DNA from: JAAUQA01 sp036351435
Lineage (GTDB): Bacteria; Pseudomonadota; Gammaproteobacteria; Competibacterales; Competibacteraceae
Direction: 5' to 3'
NCBI GenBank assembly: GCA_036351435.1
Contig: JAZBPA010000174.1
Coordinates: 1-55,761 of the forward strand
DNA: 55,761 nucleotides
Shown here: one piece after another, positions 1 through 9,803 of the stretch
Position numbering within the stretch: position 1 is the stretch's first letter
Layout of the letters: every line of letters begins with the position of its first letter
Translations under genes and position numbers: made by a program
Notes under the pieces: model-generated
Database searches by the model: none
What the model saw: the letters and a program-made list of their open reading frames with translations, nothing else
What the model was told of the DNA's origin: nothing

Positions 1-118
1 ATTGCTTCGATAGAATACTCGTCATCGCCGCCGTTAGCGTGGTCTTCCCATGATCTACATGGCCGATCGTTCCCACGTTGACGTGCGGCTTCGTGCGCTC
101 GAATTTCTCTTTGGACAT
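1..118 (-). CDS. tuf: Elongation factor Tu, N-terminal part (cut by window edge)
   Basis: Translation factor that carries aminoacyl-tRNA to the ribosome as a GTP complex. Reading the minus strand from an ATG at 118 gives MSKEKFERTKPHVNVGTIGH followed by the P-loop GHVDHGKTTL, which is diagnostic for EF-Tu. The rest of the gene lies outside the window. It follows three tRNA genes on the same strand, the same kind of tRNA-tufB arrangement seen in Escherichia coli (thrU-tyrU-glyT-thrT-tufB), so co-transcription with the tRNAs is likely. Confidence 0.97.
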   Translation of the reverse strand, partial: MSKEKFERTKPHVNVGTIGHVDHGKTTLTAAMTSILSKQ

Positions 119-168
119 CCCACACTTCTCCCAAAAACCCGAAGGTCCACTAAGCGGACTACAAATAT

Positions 169-244
<76 letters not shown>

Positions 245-259
245 GCTAAACTTTCACTT

Positions 260-333
<74 letters not shown>

Positions 334-385
334 TACACCGTTTTGGCCACACCAACAGAGTAGATTTGACCAAAAACACTTGAGA

Positions 386-470
386 TGGTGGAGGGGGGAG
401 GATTCGAACCTCCGAAGGCTGAGCCAGCAGATTTACAGTCTGCCCCCTTTGACCGCTCGGGAACCCCTCC
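386..470 (-). tRNA. tRNA-Tyr (anticodon GTA)
   Basis: An 85-nt minus-strand tRNA with a long variable arm typical of class II tRNAs, acceptor stem GGAGGGG/CCCCTCC, encoded CCA at 386-388 and anticodon loop CTGTAAA (GTA). First tRNA of the block before Gly, Thr and tuf. The upstream tRNA-Thr copy that E. coli has (thrU) is absent from 471-544. Confidence 0.97.
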
Positions 471-544
471 GAGAGCAAGCTGAGCATTCTCTTCAAATAA
501 CTCTTCTTTGTCAAGCAAAACACATGCTTGCTTGCGCCTGCCAG

Positions 545-1762
545 CTAATTCACCGGTCGCTCGAACACTAGCGTGGCGTTACTACCTCCAAAGCCGAAGC
601 TATTAGAGAGCACCGCATTTAATGTCACGTTATCCTTACGCTCACGCACAACCGGCATAGCGCTGGCCTGAGGATCCAGTGTTTCGATATTGGCGGAAGC
701 GGCAATAAAGTCATTTTCCAACATCAACAAACTATAAATTGCCTCATGAACGCCGGCCGCACCTAGCGCGTGTCCGGTCAAGGACTTAGTAGCGCTGATC
801 GGCGGCACTTCGGTGCCAAATACTTGGCGAATGGCTTCGAGTTCCTGAATGTCGCCCACAGGAGTACTGGTGCCGTGAGTATTGATGTAGTCAATGGGTT
901 GCTTTACCGTCTCCAACGCTTGTTGAATACACCTTTGCGCGCCCTCGCCGGAGGGTTGCACCATGTCTTGCCCATCCGAGGTGGCGCCATAACCAGTGAC
1001 TTCGGCATAGATCTTCGCACCACGCTGAAGCGCGTGTTCCCTTTCTTCTAGAACGACGACACCGCCGCCGCCGGAAATTACGAATCCATCGCGATTGGCG
1101 TCATAGGGGCGCGAGGCAGTCGCAGGATTATCGTTATACTTCGATGATAATGCGCCCATGGCATCGAACAGTGCTGTCAAACTCCAATGAATCTCTTCAC
1201 CACCACCGGCGAACACCACATCCTGTTTACCCCACTGAATCAACTCACATCCATTACCGATACAATGCGCGCTGGATGCACAGGCAGAACTAATCGAGTA
1301 ATTAACGCCCTTGATACCAAAGGGCACCGCCAAGCAAGCCGTTGTTGTACTCGCCATGGTACGCGTTACCAGATAGGGTCCCATGCGTCGCACACCTCGA
1401 TTACGCAGGGTGTCAGCTCCCCAAACGATATTTTCCGGGCTAGCCCCACCGGTACCCATGATCAAACCGGTACGCGGATTGGAGATCGCATTTTCAGTAA
1501 GCTGCGCGTCGGCGATAGCCTCGCGCATGGCCAAATAATTAAAAGCCGCAGCATCACCCATAAAACGCAGCACTTTGCGGTCAACTTGTGCCGCCAGATC
1601 AACATGAATGGCGCCACGCACCTGAGAGCGCAAACCCAGTTCCGCATAATCTTGGGCAAATTCCAGACCGCTGCGACCTGTGCGCAAGGCTGCCAGCACC
1701 TCCTCCTTGTTATTGCCGATACTGGACACGATCCCGATACCCGTAACAACCACCCGTCTCAT
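545..1762 (-). CDS. fabB: 3-oxoacyl-ACP synthase I (KAS I)
   Basis: Condensing enzyme of type II fatty acid synthesis that elongates acyl-ACP with malonyl-ACP and is needed for unsaturated fatty acids. The protein begins MRRVVVTGIGIVSSIG and shows the Cys-His-His triad in context: SACASSAHC, NTHGTSTPVGD and TGHALGAAG. The ATG at 1762 is preferred over an upstream TTG at 1777 because it has a GAGG element about 9 nt upstream and matches the usual N-terminus; the product is then 405 residues, normal for FabB. It starts 11 bp after the fabA stop, so fabA-fabB form an operon. Confidence 0.96.
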   Translation of the reverse strand: MRRVVVTGIGIVSSIGNNKEEVLAALRTGRSGLEFAQDYAELGLRSQVRGAIHVDLAAQVDRKVLRFMGDAAAFNYLAMREAIADAQLTENAISNPRTGLIMGTGGASPENIVWGADTLRNRGVRRMGPYLVTRTMASTTTACLAVPFGIKGVNYSISSACASSAHCIGNGCELIQWGKQDVVFAGGGEEIHWSLTALFDAMGALSSKYNDNPATASRPYDANRDGFVISGGGGVVVLEEREHALQRGAKIYAEVTGYGATSDGQDMVQPSGEGAQRCIQQALETVKQPIDYINTHGTSTPVGDIQELEAIRQVFGTEVPPISATKSLTGHALGAAGVHEAIYSLLMLENDFIAASANIETLDPQASAMPVVRERKDNVTLNAVLSNSFGFGGSNATLVFERPVN

Positions 1763-1773
1763 CGCATGATTCC

Positions 1774-2289
1774 TCAAAAACGCTCTGTCGAAGTGAACAA
1801 ACCTACCCGTAAATCCTTGCCGACATAAATTTCATTGCCATCTACCGCCATCGTAGCATTCGCTATACCCACGACCAACCGACGTAAAACTACCCGTTTC
1901 ATATGAACTTGGTATGTCAGTTTGCTAGCGGTCGGTAACACCTGGCCGGTAAACTTAATTTCCCCCGCACCCAAAGCGCGACCACGTCCTTGACCGCCTT
2001 TCCAACCGAGATAAAAACCGACCAACTGCCACATCGCATCTAACCCTAAGCAGCCGGGCATTACCGGATCCCCCTCAAAATGACAATCGAAAAACCACAA
2101 ATCAGGACGGATATCCAATTCTGCAATGATATGGCCTTTGCCGAAATCACCGCCATCTTCGTTGATATTAACGATTCGATCAAACATCAACATAGGCGGC
2201 AGCGGCAACTGAGCATTACCAGGCCCAAATAATTCGCCACGAGCACAAGCGATTAACTCATCGAAGGTGAAGCTGGATTTGTTGAACAC
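1774..2289 (-). CDS. fabA: 3-hydroxydecanoyl-ACP dehydratase/isomerase
   Basis: Bifunctional hot-dog enzyme that dehydrates 3-hydroxydecanoyl-ACP and isomerises the trans-2 product to cis-3, the branch point for anaerobic unsaturated fatty acid synthesis. The 171-residue length is typical. The active-site block FDCHFEGDPVMPG places catalytic His at residue 70, and LGLDAMWQ places Asp at 84. First gene of fabA-fabB. The 98 bp between it and the divergent gene at 2388 must hold both promoters; I see no clear operator there. Confidence 0.96.
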   Translation of the reverse strand: MFNKSSFTFDELIACARGELFGPGNAQLPLPPMLMFDRIVNINEDGGDFGKGHIIAELDIRPDLWFFDCHFEGDPVMPGCLGLDAMWQLVGFYLGWKGGQGRGRALGAGEIKFTGQVLPTASKLTYQVHMKRVVLRRLVVGIANATMAVDGNEIYVGKDLRVGLFTSTERF

Positions 2290-2387
2290 TGCAAATTATT
2301 CCTCAAGCGCTTGGCAATTACTGTCAAACTTATGAACGCTACAATATTTATGAGCCGTCTTCCAACCCATTATACTAAGAACACCTC

Positions 2388-2807
2388 ATGACCAATCCTT
2401 GCTTTGCCACATCTTTCGCTGCGGAATCCGCTTTTTACGCTGCTTTCGAAGCAGCCGACGTGGATGCCATGATGCTTGTTTGGGAGAATAGTGAGTTGAT
2501 CACTTGCATACACCCGCTAGGAGCTCCCTTACAGGGAATGATTCAATTGCGGGCAAGTTGGCAACAGATCTTCGCCACCGGAACTCGCTTGCGGTTCAGG
2601 ATCATCAACATCAATACCGTCACGCAGAACGATCTAGCGATTCATGTGGTATACGAAACTATCACCGTGGTCAATGCTGCCGAGCAACCCCGCCAACCGA
2701 TTATTGCCACTAATATCTATAGCCGCAAGCCTGAAGGTTGGCACATGGTTTCACACCATGCTTCACCTGCACCTCCTATCGAGGACCATTCGCATCGGCT
2801 CCATTGA
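2388..2807 (+). CDS. SnoaL/NTF2-like domain protein
   Basis: A 139-residue single-domain protein resembling the SnoaL-3/DUF4440 branch of the NTF2-like alpha+beta-barrel fold. Characteristic features are an N-terminal helix with an AAESAFYAAFEAADVDAMM pattern, then W-E at residues 31-33, the I-H-P-L-G segment and a C-terminal W-x-M-V-S-H-H-A-S strand. No catalytic role can be assigned; members of this fold include small enzymes and binding proteins of unknown function. It is divergent from fabA and followed convergently by the L,D-transpeptidase gene, so it is probably monocistronic. Confidence 0.75.
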   Translation: MTNPCFATSFAAESAFYAAFEAADVDAMMLVWENSELITCIHPLGAPLQGMIQLRASWQQIFATGTRLRFRIININTVTQNDLAIHVVYETITVVNAAEQPRQPIIATNIYSRKPEGWHMVSHHASPAPPIEDHSHRLH

Positions 2808-2828
2808 GCCAGCAATTTGTTGTTACAC

Positions 2829-4553
2829 TCAAACCCCCGAGGGCTGGGTGCTGGACCAAGCACGGGCTAGGCGGCGGTCGCGCTGATAAATATCGTCACG
2901 GAAATTGACGGTTCCATCCTCATCTACCCAAGCTGTCCAATACAGCAAATAAACCGGGATTTTTTCCGCCAGATGAACGGTTTTTTGCCATTTTCCGCGA
3001 GTAGCTGAAAGGATCTTTTTCCGATTCCAACGAGGATCGTCTTTCAAGAGATATTCCGCAAGGTCAATCGGATCAGCAACTCGGATGCACCCTGAACTAA
3101 AAGTTCTCTGATCGCGCGTAAACAGGTTGCGGGAAGGCGTGTCATGCAGATAGACACTGTAAGGGTTGGGAAACATAAACTTGACTCTGCCCAGCGCATT
3201 ACTCGGCCCGGGATCCTGGCGCAACCGATAGGGAAAGTTTTTAGCGCTAACTTGATGCCAATTAACCGTACCAGGGTCGACTTCCCGTTTTCCAGAGTAA
3301 ACTCGAATTCGTTGCCCGGTTAAAGAGTAGGCATTGCGCCGCAGCTTGGGTAACTTGTCTTTAACCGCAATAGAGTATGGAACATACCACTTTGGGTTTA
3401 ACACCATGTAGCTCATATCAGCGTTAAATATTGGAGTGGGCCGTTTAGTGCGGCCAACAACCACCTTGGTCCCGAAAGTTTCGCGGCCATCTTCAATAAC
3501 ACTCATAGTGAAATCGGTGATGTTAACCAGGAGATGACGACGTCCGAAATCATCCGGCAGCCAACGCCAGCGTTCCAGGTTCAGTTCGATTTGTCGCGCC
3601 CGTTCCGCTACCGGGATGTTCAACTCGGCTAAGGTTTTAGGCCCGACTACGCCATCATCCGTCAAGCCGTGGCGACGTTGGAAGCGTTTAACCGCTTGGC
3701 TCAGCGCATCATCAAACAGCGTATCCTGAGCTGCGGTCTCCTCAGTTAGATCGCCGCTCGCTAACAATCGGATACGCAACTGTTTTACCCGCCCATGGCG
3801 AGAGCCTTTGGCTAGTTTCGCGCCGGAACTGATTGTCACCCAACCACCGTTGTCTTCCAGCGTTCGATAGTCGGCCAACGCTTGCCGCAGTCGTTCATAT
3901 CCGGAATGGGGAGGAACCAGTGTTGCCAACACTTCGATCGCTTGATTGCGCGTCAAAGCGTCCTGCAAAACCGGCACCAGGTCCCGATTATGGTCCTTGA
4001 TACCCCATTCTCGGTCGATCCGATGCGGATTCAACCGACCGCCTAGTCTATGTTCACCATAGGTGAACCAAGTATCGGTCACGCGCAATTCCAGATCTGC
4101 CCACTGAGCTACCGAATAAGTCGCAACGTTATTTTGCGCAGCGTTTAGCTGTTGCTGTAATTCATCAATAGGATAATCAGTAGCTCGCAGCCCCTCGCGA
4201 TCAGCTTCTGCTAAAGCCAGCAACAAGTCGGCCGGCCAGGAGGCCAGACCGGTATCCGTCAGCCACGCCGGTCGGTATTGGCGTTGCGTGTAAAAACGGC
4301 TGATCGCTACCAGGGAGTTGAGTTGTTTGGATAATATCGGTTGCGTGGTGATGTCGACCTCGAAACGCTGGCGCAACTCTTCAGTAATCGCCGCCAACGG
4401 GACCGTTGTTTTCGAAACAGCAGCACTGGATTGCGAGATCTCGGCAGGTTGCTCAAGAGGGATTGCCGCGTGGCTTACACTGATCCCAAGCAAGAAACAA
4501 AACGCAACCAAGCGGTAAAAAAAACCATGAAATACGGAAATCATCAGCTTCAT
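2829..4553 (-). CDS. YcbB-type murein L,D-transpeptidase
   Basis: Periplasmic cell-wall enzyme of the YcbB/LdtD family, which forms meso-DAP to meso-DAP cross-links in peptidoglycan. The 574-residue protein has an N-terminal hydrophobic signal segment (about residues 8-29), a large N-terminal domain, a peptidoglycan-binding repeat (LSQAVKRFQRRHGLTDDG... about residues 275-310), and a C-terminal YkuD catalytic domain with HDTPSRNLF and the SSGCIRV active-site block, catalytic Cys about residue 489. All hallmark residues are present. It lies downstream of smpB on the same strand with a 120-bp gap and is probably transcribed separately. Confidence 0.92.
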   Translation of the reverse strand: MKLMISVFHGFFYRLVAFCFLLGISVSHAAIPLEQPAEISQSSAAVSKTTVPLAAITEELRQRFEVDITTQPILSKQLNSLVAISRFYTQRQYRPAWLTDTGLASWPADLLLALAEADREGLRATDYPIDELQQQLNAAQNNVATYSVAQWADLELRVTDTWFTYGEHRLGGRLNPHRIDREWGIKDHNRDLVPVLQDALTRNQAIEVLATLVPPHSGYERLRQALADYRTLEDNGGWVTISSGAKLAKGSRHGRVKQLRIRLLASGDLTEETAAQDTLFDDALSQAVKRFQRRHGLTDDGVVGPKTLAELNIPVAERARQIELNLERWRWLPDDFGRRHLLVNITDFTMSVIEDGRETFGTKVVVGRTKRPTPIFNADMSYMVLNPKWYVPYSIAVKDKLPKLRRNAYSLTGQRIRVYSGKREVDPGTVNWHQVSAKNFPYRLRQDPGPSNALGRVKFMFPNPYSVYLHDTPSRNLFTRDQRTFSSGCIRVADPIDLAEYLLKDDPRWNRKKILSATRGKWQKTVHLAEKIPVYLLYWTAWVDEDGTVNFRDDIYQRDRRLARAWSSTQPSGV

Positions 4554-4673
4554 ACCCCTCTGCGAATGTGTCTTAGTTCCAACAATGTATCATCAAAGCC
4601 ACGCTTAGCCTAGCTTTAAACGCTCCCCGTCATGATTATTTTCATGCGCTGCATGATCTTTATAGGGAAATCG

Positions 4674-5144
4674 TCAAGCCTTCTGTGCACTACGCAATAA
4701 TCGTTGCTTATCCCGTTGCCAGTCGCGTTCTTTTTCGGTAGCCCGCTTGTCGTAGCTTTTCTTGCCCTTGGCTAATCCGATATCGAGCTTGGCAAACCCG
4801 CGCTTCCAATATAGGGCTAAAGGGATAAGCGTATAGCCTTGCCGTTCCACGGAACCGATTAGTCGGCTTATTTCGCGCCGTTGTAACAACAGCTTGCGAG
4901 TACGGGTCGGATCAGCTTGGACATGCGTGGAAGCCGAGCTTAACGGTGCGATGTGGCAGCCAAATAGGTAAGCTTCTCCTTCCCTAAGCAGCACATAACT
5001 TTCTTTGAGTTGCGCACGACCGGCTCGCAAGCTTTTGACTTCCCAACCTTGTAAGGCAACACCCGCTTCAAAATGTTCTTCAATAAAATAATCATGAAAC
5101 GCTTTTTTATTCCGAGCGATTGTCGATTCGCTAGTTTTTTTCAT
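4674..5144 (-). CDS. smpB: SsrA-binding protein SmpB
   Basis: RNA-binding partner of tmRNA in trans-translation, rescuing stalled ribosomes. The 156-residue sequence has the family signatures ARNKKAFHDYFIEE at the N-terminus, GWEVKSLRAGRAQLKESYV, and the basic C-terminal tail GKKSYDKRATEKERDWQRDK that inserts in the mRNA channel. Length and start are standard. No tmRNA gene is visible next to it in this window. Confidence 0.97.
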   Translation of the reverse strand: MKKTSESTIARNKKAFHDYFIEEHFEAGVALQGWEVKSLRAGRAQLKESYVLLREGEAYLFGCHIAPLSSASTHVQADPTRTRKLLLQRREISRLIGSVERQGYTLIPLALYWKRGFAKLDIGLAKGKKSYDKRATEKERDWQRDKQRLLRSAQKA

Positions 5145-5237
5145 GGTTCCTGTCTCCGGGCTGTTCCCCGCACCCGATCATTGAGTACATTCATAAGTTC
5201 ATCAATATGAAATCGCCACGTATCTAATTCTGCGCAC

Positions 5238-6167
5238 TTATTCCACGTCAGATACGGCCACGAGTGTCTCGTCGTTCTTTCGCATGGCTAATGCTAATGG
5301 TTCGACATCGACGCCAACCTTGAGGGTATGAGAGCCACCGCCGCTCATAACCCCTTTGAGAGGAGCGACATCACTGTAGTCTCTACCCCAGGCCAAAGTG
5401 ATATGTTGCTCGCCTGACATGCAATCATTGGTGGGATCGAACTCTGCCCAGCCCAATCCCGGCAGGTATACCGCCAACCACGCATGGGATGCATCCGCTC
5501 CTACCAAACGCGGTTGCCCAGGTGGCGGCCGGGTTTCCAGATAACCGCTGACATAACGGGCAGCCAACCCCAGGGAACGTAAACAACCGATCGCCAAATG
5601 AGCGAAATCCTGGCAGACTCCGCGGCGACTTTCCAATACCTCGCTCAGCGGCGTAGCCAGGGTCGTAAAGTGGGGATCAAAAGTAAATTCCTGATTGATT
5701 CGCCGGTTCAGATCGACCATAGCATCCAGCAACGGTCGTTGTGCTGGGAAACTAGCCCGCGCGTAATCGGCAAGCGCCACATTGCGGCTGATGAAAGGCG
5801 AGTTCAAGACAAATTGTCGCGCTTCAATAATCTCCGGGTCTGGGTCATGCCAAAGCGCCTGTATCACTTCTTCCCAGGATTTGTTGAAAGAGGTGTCAGC
5901 AAGCGGTCGTGTGGTCACGCTAACCTGGGTTTGCACCTCAACTTCCAAACATTGATGAATATCTTGGATAGCGAAGTAGAGCACCCGGTTGCCAAAGAAA
6001 TCAAGGCGTTCTTCAAGCAAAGCCGGCTTGGGTTGAATCTGCAGACGACTGTCAGCACACCGCTGCCATGACAGGCGCCTTGGCAATAACAGCGCCTCGT
6101 TGTGACATAGGGCTACAACGCCACTGTAATCATAGACAGTGCTATGGGTAACTCGGTAATCCATCAT
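5238..6167 (-). CDS. Transglutaminase-like cysteine peptidase family protein
   Basis: A 309-residue cytoplasmic protein with the N-terminal beta domain of bacterial transglutaminase-like proteins (starting YRVTHSTVYDYSG) and a papain-like core. The Cys-His-Asp triad is visible as RRGVCQDFAHL, ADASHAWLAVYLPG and GWAEFDPTND. The substrate is unknown. The start ATGATG overlaps the stop of the ATP-grasp/alpha-E gene, so the two are translationally coupled. This pair recurs in many bacteria as a suspected peptide-ligase plus peptidase system. No signal peptide. Confidence 0.88.
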   Translation of the reverse strand: MMDYRVTHSTVYDYSGVVALCHNEALLLPRRLSWQRCADSRLQIQPKPALLEERLDFFGNRVLYFAIQDIHQCLEVEVQTQVSVTTRPLADTSFNKSWEEVIQALWHDPDPEIIEARQFVLNSPFISRNVALADYARASFPAQRPLLDAMVDLNRRINQEFTFDPHFTTLATPLSEVLESRRGVCQDFAHLAIGCLRSLGLAARYVSGYLETRPPPGQPRLVGADASHAWLAVYLPGLGWAEFDPTNDCMSGEQHITLAWGRDYSDVAPLKGVMSGGGSHTLKVGVDVEPLALAMRKNDETLVAVSDVE

Positions 6168-8701
6168 GACATCATCGTTATCAGCTGGTGGGGTACTTCG
6201 GCATGACTAAAATAGCTATGCGCCAAGGCATCCGACAAGGCGCTCAACGGCTGTTCCAAGCGTTCCAATAACCGCGCCAATTCCTCAATGGAGCGGGTGC
6301 TGTGGTCCAGGGCGGAGAGCAGCTCGATGTCGGCCAACTGCAAAATCGAGACTGCTTCCAACACCAGTCGCTCTTCGGCACTGCGGTAGGGGGTGCTCTC
6401 TTTGTGTGGTAAGCGGCTGATCCGGTTTTGCAGGCGTTGTAATTGATACCCGATGGAGCGGGGATTGCCTTCGTCAAACAACAGCAGGTCTACGATCGCA
6501 GTGGGGTGTAGGGCAGAGCGGTAACGGCGCCGATAAACCGTTAAATTATCCGTAGTGCTGAGCACTACTTCCCAGAGTGTAACGCCGGGATTTTTCGCTG
6601 ACACAAACGCCAAATTGAATAAATCAAGGGTAAACAGTACCCGCTCCAACAAGCGACCGATGTCCATAAACAACCAGCCATAATGATGCGGTATGGTCTC
6701 GTTGTTCAACCCCGCAAACGCCGCCGATAGCGTCAAATGCCCCTCCAACGATTCGCGTGCCTCACGCGCCGTCAGGCTAGGGGAGGTTTGCTGGACCCGC
6801 TGGTGCAGACGGTTCAGTATCCGCCAACTGTCTTCGCCCAAATGATCTCTTACCGCCCGTCCGGTACGCAACATGCCCGCCAGGGTGTGGGGGACGCTGC
6901 CAACGGCCTCCTGGTCGGTCAACAAAATCAACAATTGTCGCCGGAAATTAAAAAACCGGGAGCGGTTAGCAAGCACCGTTTGCTCCTCCTGTGGACTCAG
7001 TACCGTCAGCAGATCTTCCAGGCAATGATCGGCATCATCCTGTTCCTGCAGTTCGAGTAATTGTCCCAGGGCTTCTCGCAGCAACCGCAAGGTGCCGTCC
7101 AAGCGTTCTCCATAGCGACCCAGCCAATACAAGTTATCCGCCACTCGGCTGGGCAGATCGGAACCATCCCGCGTTGCGACCACAGGCCCATAGGCTTGGC
7201 GCAACAAACTGACATGTTTTTGCGGCGCTTCCGCCAAAACCCATAAATCCTTGCTGATCCCCCCCTTCTGCACAGAAACCCGCAGATCGTCTAAGCCGGG
7301 AGAAACCCTCGCCAAGGCTCCCGGCATGACCCTATAACCGTCCTCGACCGCAACCGCGAAACCACGCAACATGATGGGGCGCGGTACGATTTGGCTGTCT
7401 TCCAAGCAAGGCGCGGTCGATAGGTCTACCGTGGCTTGACCCACAAACAAATGAGGGTTTGCCTCGATTTGGCCAATCAGATTGTCCTTGCTCTGTTTAT
7501 CCAGCAGAGCACCGGACCAAGGTTCCTGACCCGTCAGGATGGAACGGATAGTTAATTCATCGAGATGCTCCAGCACATACCGGCAATCTTCTGCAGTACC
7601 GCACCACCAAGTATCAATGGACGGCAGTAACAAATCCTCGCCCAGCAAGTGGCGGCATAAGCCGGGTAGAAATGCCATCAAGCCGGCGTTCTCCACGATA
7701 CCGCTGCCCAACGCGTTAGCGATCGCCACGCCGCCGCAGCGCACCGCTTGCAACAAGCCCGGCGTCCCTAACAAGGAATCGCCGCGCAATTCCAAAGGAT
7801 CGCAATAATCATCGGCTACCCGACGCAGGATCACATCGACAGGTCTCAGACCACCGAGGGTTTTGAGCCAAACCCGGCCATCACGCACCGCTAAGTCTTC
7901 GCCCTCCACTAACGAAAGGGATAAATAATTAGCCAAATACGCGTGTTCAAAATAACTTTCGTTTAAAGGACCCGGCGTCAACAATACGACATGCGGTTGT
8001 TCATGATTACGGTATGCCAAGTTCGCCAACGTGGCCCGTTCAGCCTCCAGAAAACTGGCCAAACGACGCAACGGGGCATCGCGGTATAGATTAGGTAGGG
8101 CGCGGGCCAGGATGATCCGATTTTCTAGCGCATAACCGGCCCCGGAAGGGGATTGAGTACGATCTCCCAACACGCGAAAACTGCCGTCCGGTAAACGCCC
8201 CAAATCCACAGCGTGAAAAATCAACCAACGCTGGCCTTCCGCTAAGCTTTGATGACAGGAACGCAGAAAGCCGGGATGAGCATAGATCAGTTCCGCCGGT
8301 AACAAGCCCTGACGTATCACGCTGTGCGGGCCATACAAATCGGCCAATAAAAGGTTCAGCAACCGCGCCCGTTGTTCCAGGCCGGTTTCAACGACGGCCC
8401 ATTCTTCGCTGGTAATCAGCAGCGGTATGGGATCTACTGCCCAGGGTCGTTGCGCATCGCGCGGGGCGTCGTAGACATTGTAAGTGACGCCGTTTTCCTG
8501 CAGCAGGCGCTGGACTTCATCACCACGTCGCTGCAACGTGTCCATACCCATCGCTTCCAGGGACGCCACCAATTCCCGCCAATGGGGGCGGAGATCGCCG
8601 GTCACCGAACACATTTCGTCATAGACCGCCGCGTCCGGACGATAGCCGTCCGTCAGGATTGTTACAGGGGTCTGAGTACGAGTTGTTTGGGCTTCCGCCA
8701 T
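6164..8701 (-). CDS. Circularly permuted ATP-grasp / alpha-E domain fusion
   Basis: An 845-residue fusion of a circularly permuted ATP-grasp domain (DUF404/DUF407 type, about residues 70-480) and an alpha-E domain (DUF403, from NLYWLGRYGERLDGTLRLL near residue 520 to the end). In many genomes these are two genes. The ATP-grasp part suggests an ATP-dependent carboxylate-amine ligase making an amide or peptide; the product is not known. It is co-transcribed with the transglutaminase-like gene (4-bp overlap). A 142-bp gap separates it from the blh end upstream, so it probably has its own promoter. Confidence 0.88.
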   Translation of the reverse strand: MAEAQTTRTQTPVTILTDGYRPDAAVYDEMCSVTGDLRPHWRELVASLEAMGMDTLQRRGDEVQRLLQENGVTYNVYDAPRDAQRPWAVDPIPLLITSEEWAVVETGLEQRARLLNLLLADLYGPHSVIRQGLLPAELIYAHPGFLRSCHQSLAEGQRWLIFHAVDLGRLPDGSFRVLGDRTQSPSGAGYALENRIILARALPNLYRDAPLRRLASFLEAERATLANLAYRNHEQPHVVLLTPGPLNESYFEHAYLANYLSLSLVEGEDLAVRDGRVWLKTLGGLRPVDVILRRVADDYCDPLELRGDSLLGTPGLLQAVRCGGVAIANALGSGIVENAGLMAFLPGLCRHLLGEDLLLPSIDTWWCGTAEDCRYVLEHLDELTIRSILTGQEPWSGALLDKQSKDNLIGQIEANPHLFVGQATVDLSTAPCLEDSQIVPRPIMLRGFAVAVEDGYRVMPGALARVSPGLDDLRVSVQKGGISKDLWVLAEAPQKHVSLLRQAYGPVVATRDGSDLPSRVADNLYWLGRYGERLDGTLRLLREALGQLLELQEQDDADHCLEDLLTVLSPQEEQTVLANRSRFFNFRRQLLILLTDQEAVGSVPHTLAGMLRTGRAVRDHLGEDSWRILNRLHQRVQQTSPSLTAREARESLEGHLTLSAAFAGLNNETIPHHYGWLFMDIGRLLERVLFTLDLFNLAFVSAKNPGVTLWEVVLSTTDNLTVYRRRYRSALHPTAIVDLLLFDEGNPRSIGYQLQRLQNRISRLPHKESTPYRSAEERLVLEAVSILQLADIELLSALDHSTRSIEELARLLERLEQPLSALSDALAHSYFSHAEVPHQLITMMS

Positions 8702-8843
8702 GCTGGTCTCCGGGAACGCCTACCGTGATTACAGAATTGGGCGTCCATCATAGGGCAGGCTAACTTGGGAAGCGAGGGGAAACAGCCGGGTCAGGCAGTC
8801 ATCTTCTCCGTGCCGCACAGGTTAAGTAACTCAATAGCGGAGT

Positions 8844-9803
8844 TTATTGTGTTGCTTTTGTATGCAAGCTTGAGCTTAGCCGTGCGTCGACGGTGGTTAA
8901 CATCATGTGCGGAACCGTCAAGGCCGCTAAACCGATGAAAATAATCTGCGTCAATTTCTCCGACAGCACCATGCTACCCATCATCATGTAAGCGATAAGA
9001 GCGAAGCACAACGTCGCCATCGTGACCGGCGCTGTTTGCCGAAACAACCCACCGAGCACGGACTGTGAACTGGACTGTAGACTGGTTGAAAGCAACAGCT
9101 GCCTGAGCGAATGCAATGCGCAGAAATAAACCCCGAATGCTAACAAAGGCGGCGCCAGCGCAAACAGCAGCGCTAACAACATCAACTCCAAAACCGTGAG
9201 CCAGTGCGCTTTGTTATGCTGAACTGTCGCAATCATCATGTGCTTAGCGACACAAGCCAGCAGGGCTGTTGCCGCAAGCGGTGCAAACCAAGCACAAACC
9301 GCTGCCAGCTTTACGGCGTGCTCAGAGGGCGTTAAGTATCCGAATAGTAGCGCCACCTCGTGATGATAAAAAGCTGCCGGAAAGCTGATCACCACACTAC
9401 CACGTGCCAGGATTTCCAGCCAGCGCAGCGACGGCGATTGTTCCTGACAGCCCGTGTCACTGACGCCAAAATGAAACCATGAAATTAGCAAAAAAGCAGC
9501 CAAGCTAATCGCCGGCATCAGTCCCCATAACACCACCACTACTGCTGCGATCAATAGATATAACGGCAGGAAAACCATAGGCCAATAAGATCCCAGGTGA
9601 GGCCGGGCAATCCGCTGACCGAGTCCATAATCCAAGGCCCCATGAGGAATGCCCAATAACGCTACTGGTAACAGCAATGCAGCCAATTGCACATCCAGGG
9701 TAGGTTCCTTCAATAGAAGGCTTAATCCGATCGCCAGCAGCGCCATTACGCAAAAGACGGTCACCTGCCCGGTATGCCATTGAGAGCTACACGACTCGTT
9801 CAC
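8844..9803 (-). CDS. blh: Beta-carotene 15,15'-dioxygenase (Brp/Blh family)
   Basis: Integral membrane oxygenase that cleaves beta-carotene into two retinals, the rhodopsin chromophore. The protein is about 319 residues with many membrane helices. Conserved histidine motifs of the family are present: LLGIPHGALDYGL, ISWFHFGVSD and YFCALHSLRQLLL. I place the start at a GTG (9803) that overlaps the crtY stop; a longer open frame to 10019 would run through crtY codons in another frame and lacks the membrane character of Blh. Last gene of the rhodopsin-carotenoid operon. Confidence 0.93.
   Translation of the reverse strand: MNESCSSQWHTGQVTVFCVMALLAIGLSLLLKEPTLDVQLAALLLPVALLGIPHGALDYGLGQRIARPHLGSYWPMVFLPLYLLIAAVVVVLWGLMPAISLAAFLLISWFHFGVSDTGCQEQSPSLRWLEILARGSVVISFPAAFYHHEVALLFGYLTPSEHAVKLAAVCAWFAPLAATALLACVAKHMMIATVQHNKAHWLTVLELMLLALLFALAPPLLAFGVYFCALHSLRQLLLSTSLQSSSQSVLGGLFRQTAPVTMATLCFALIAYMMMGSMVLSEKLTQIIFIGLAALTVPHMMLTTVDARLSSSLHTKATQ

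Noticed and set aside
1187..1828. A 213-codon plus-strand open frame
   Set aside because: It lies antisense to fabB/fabA, whose protein motifs are unmistakable.
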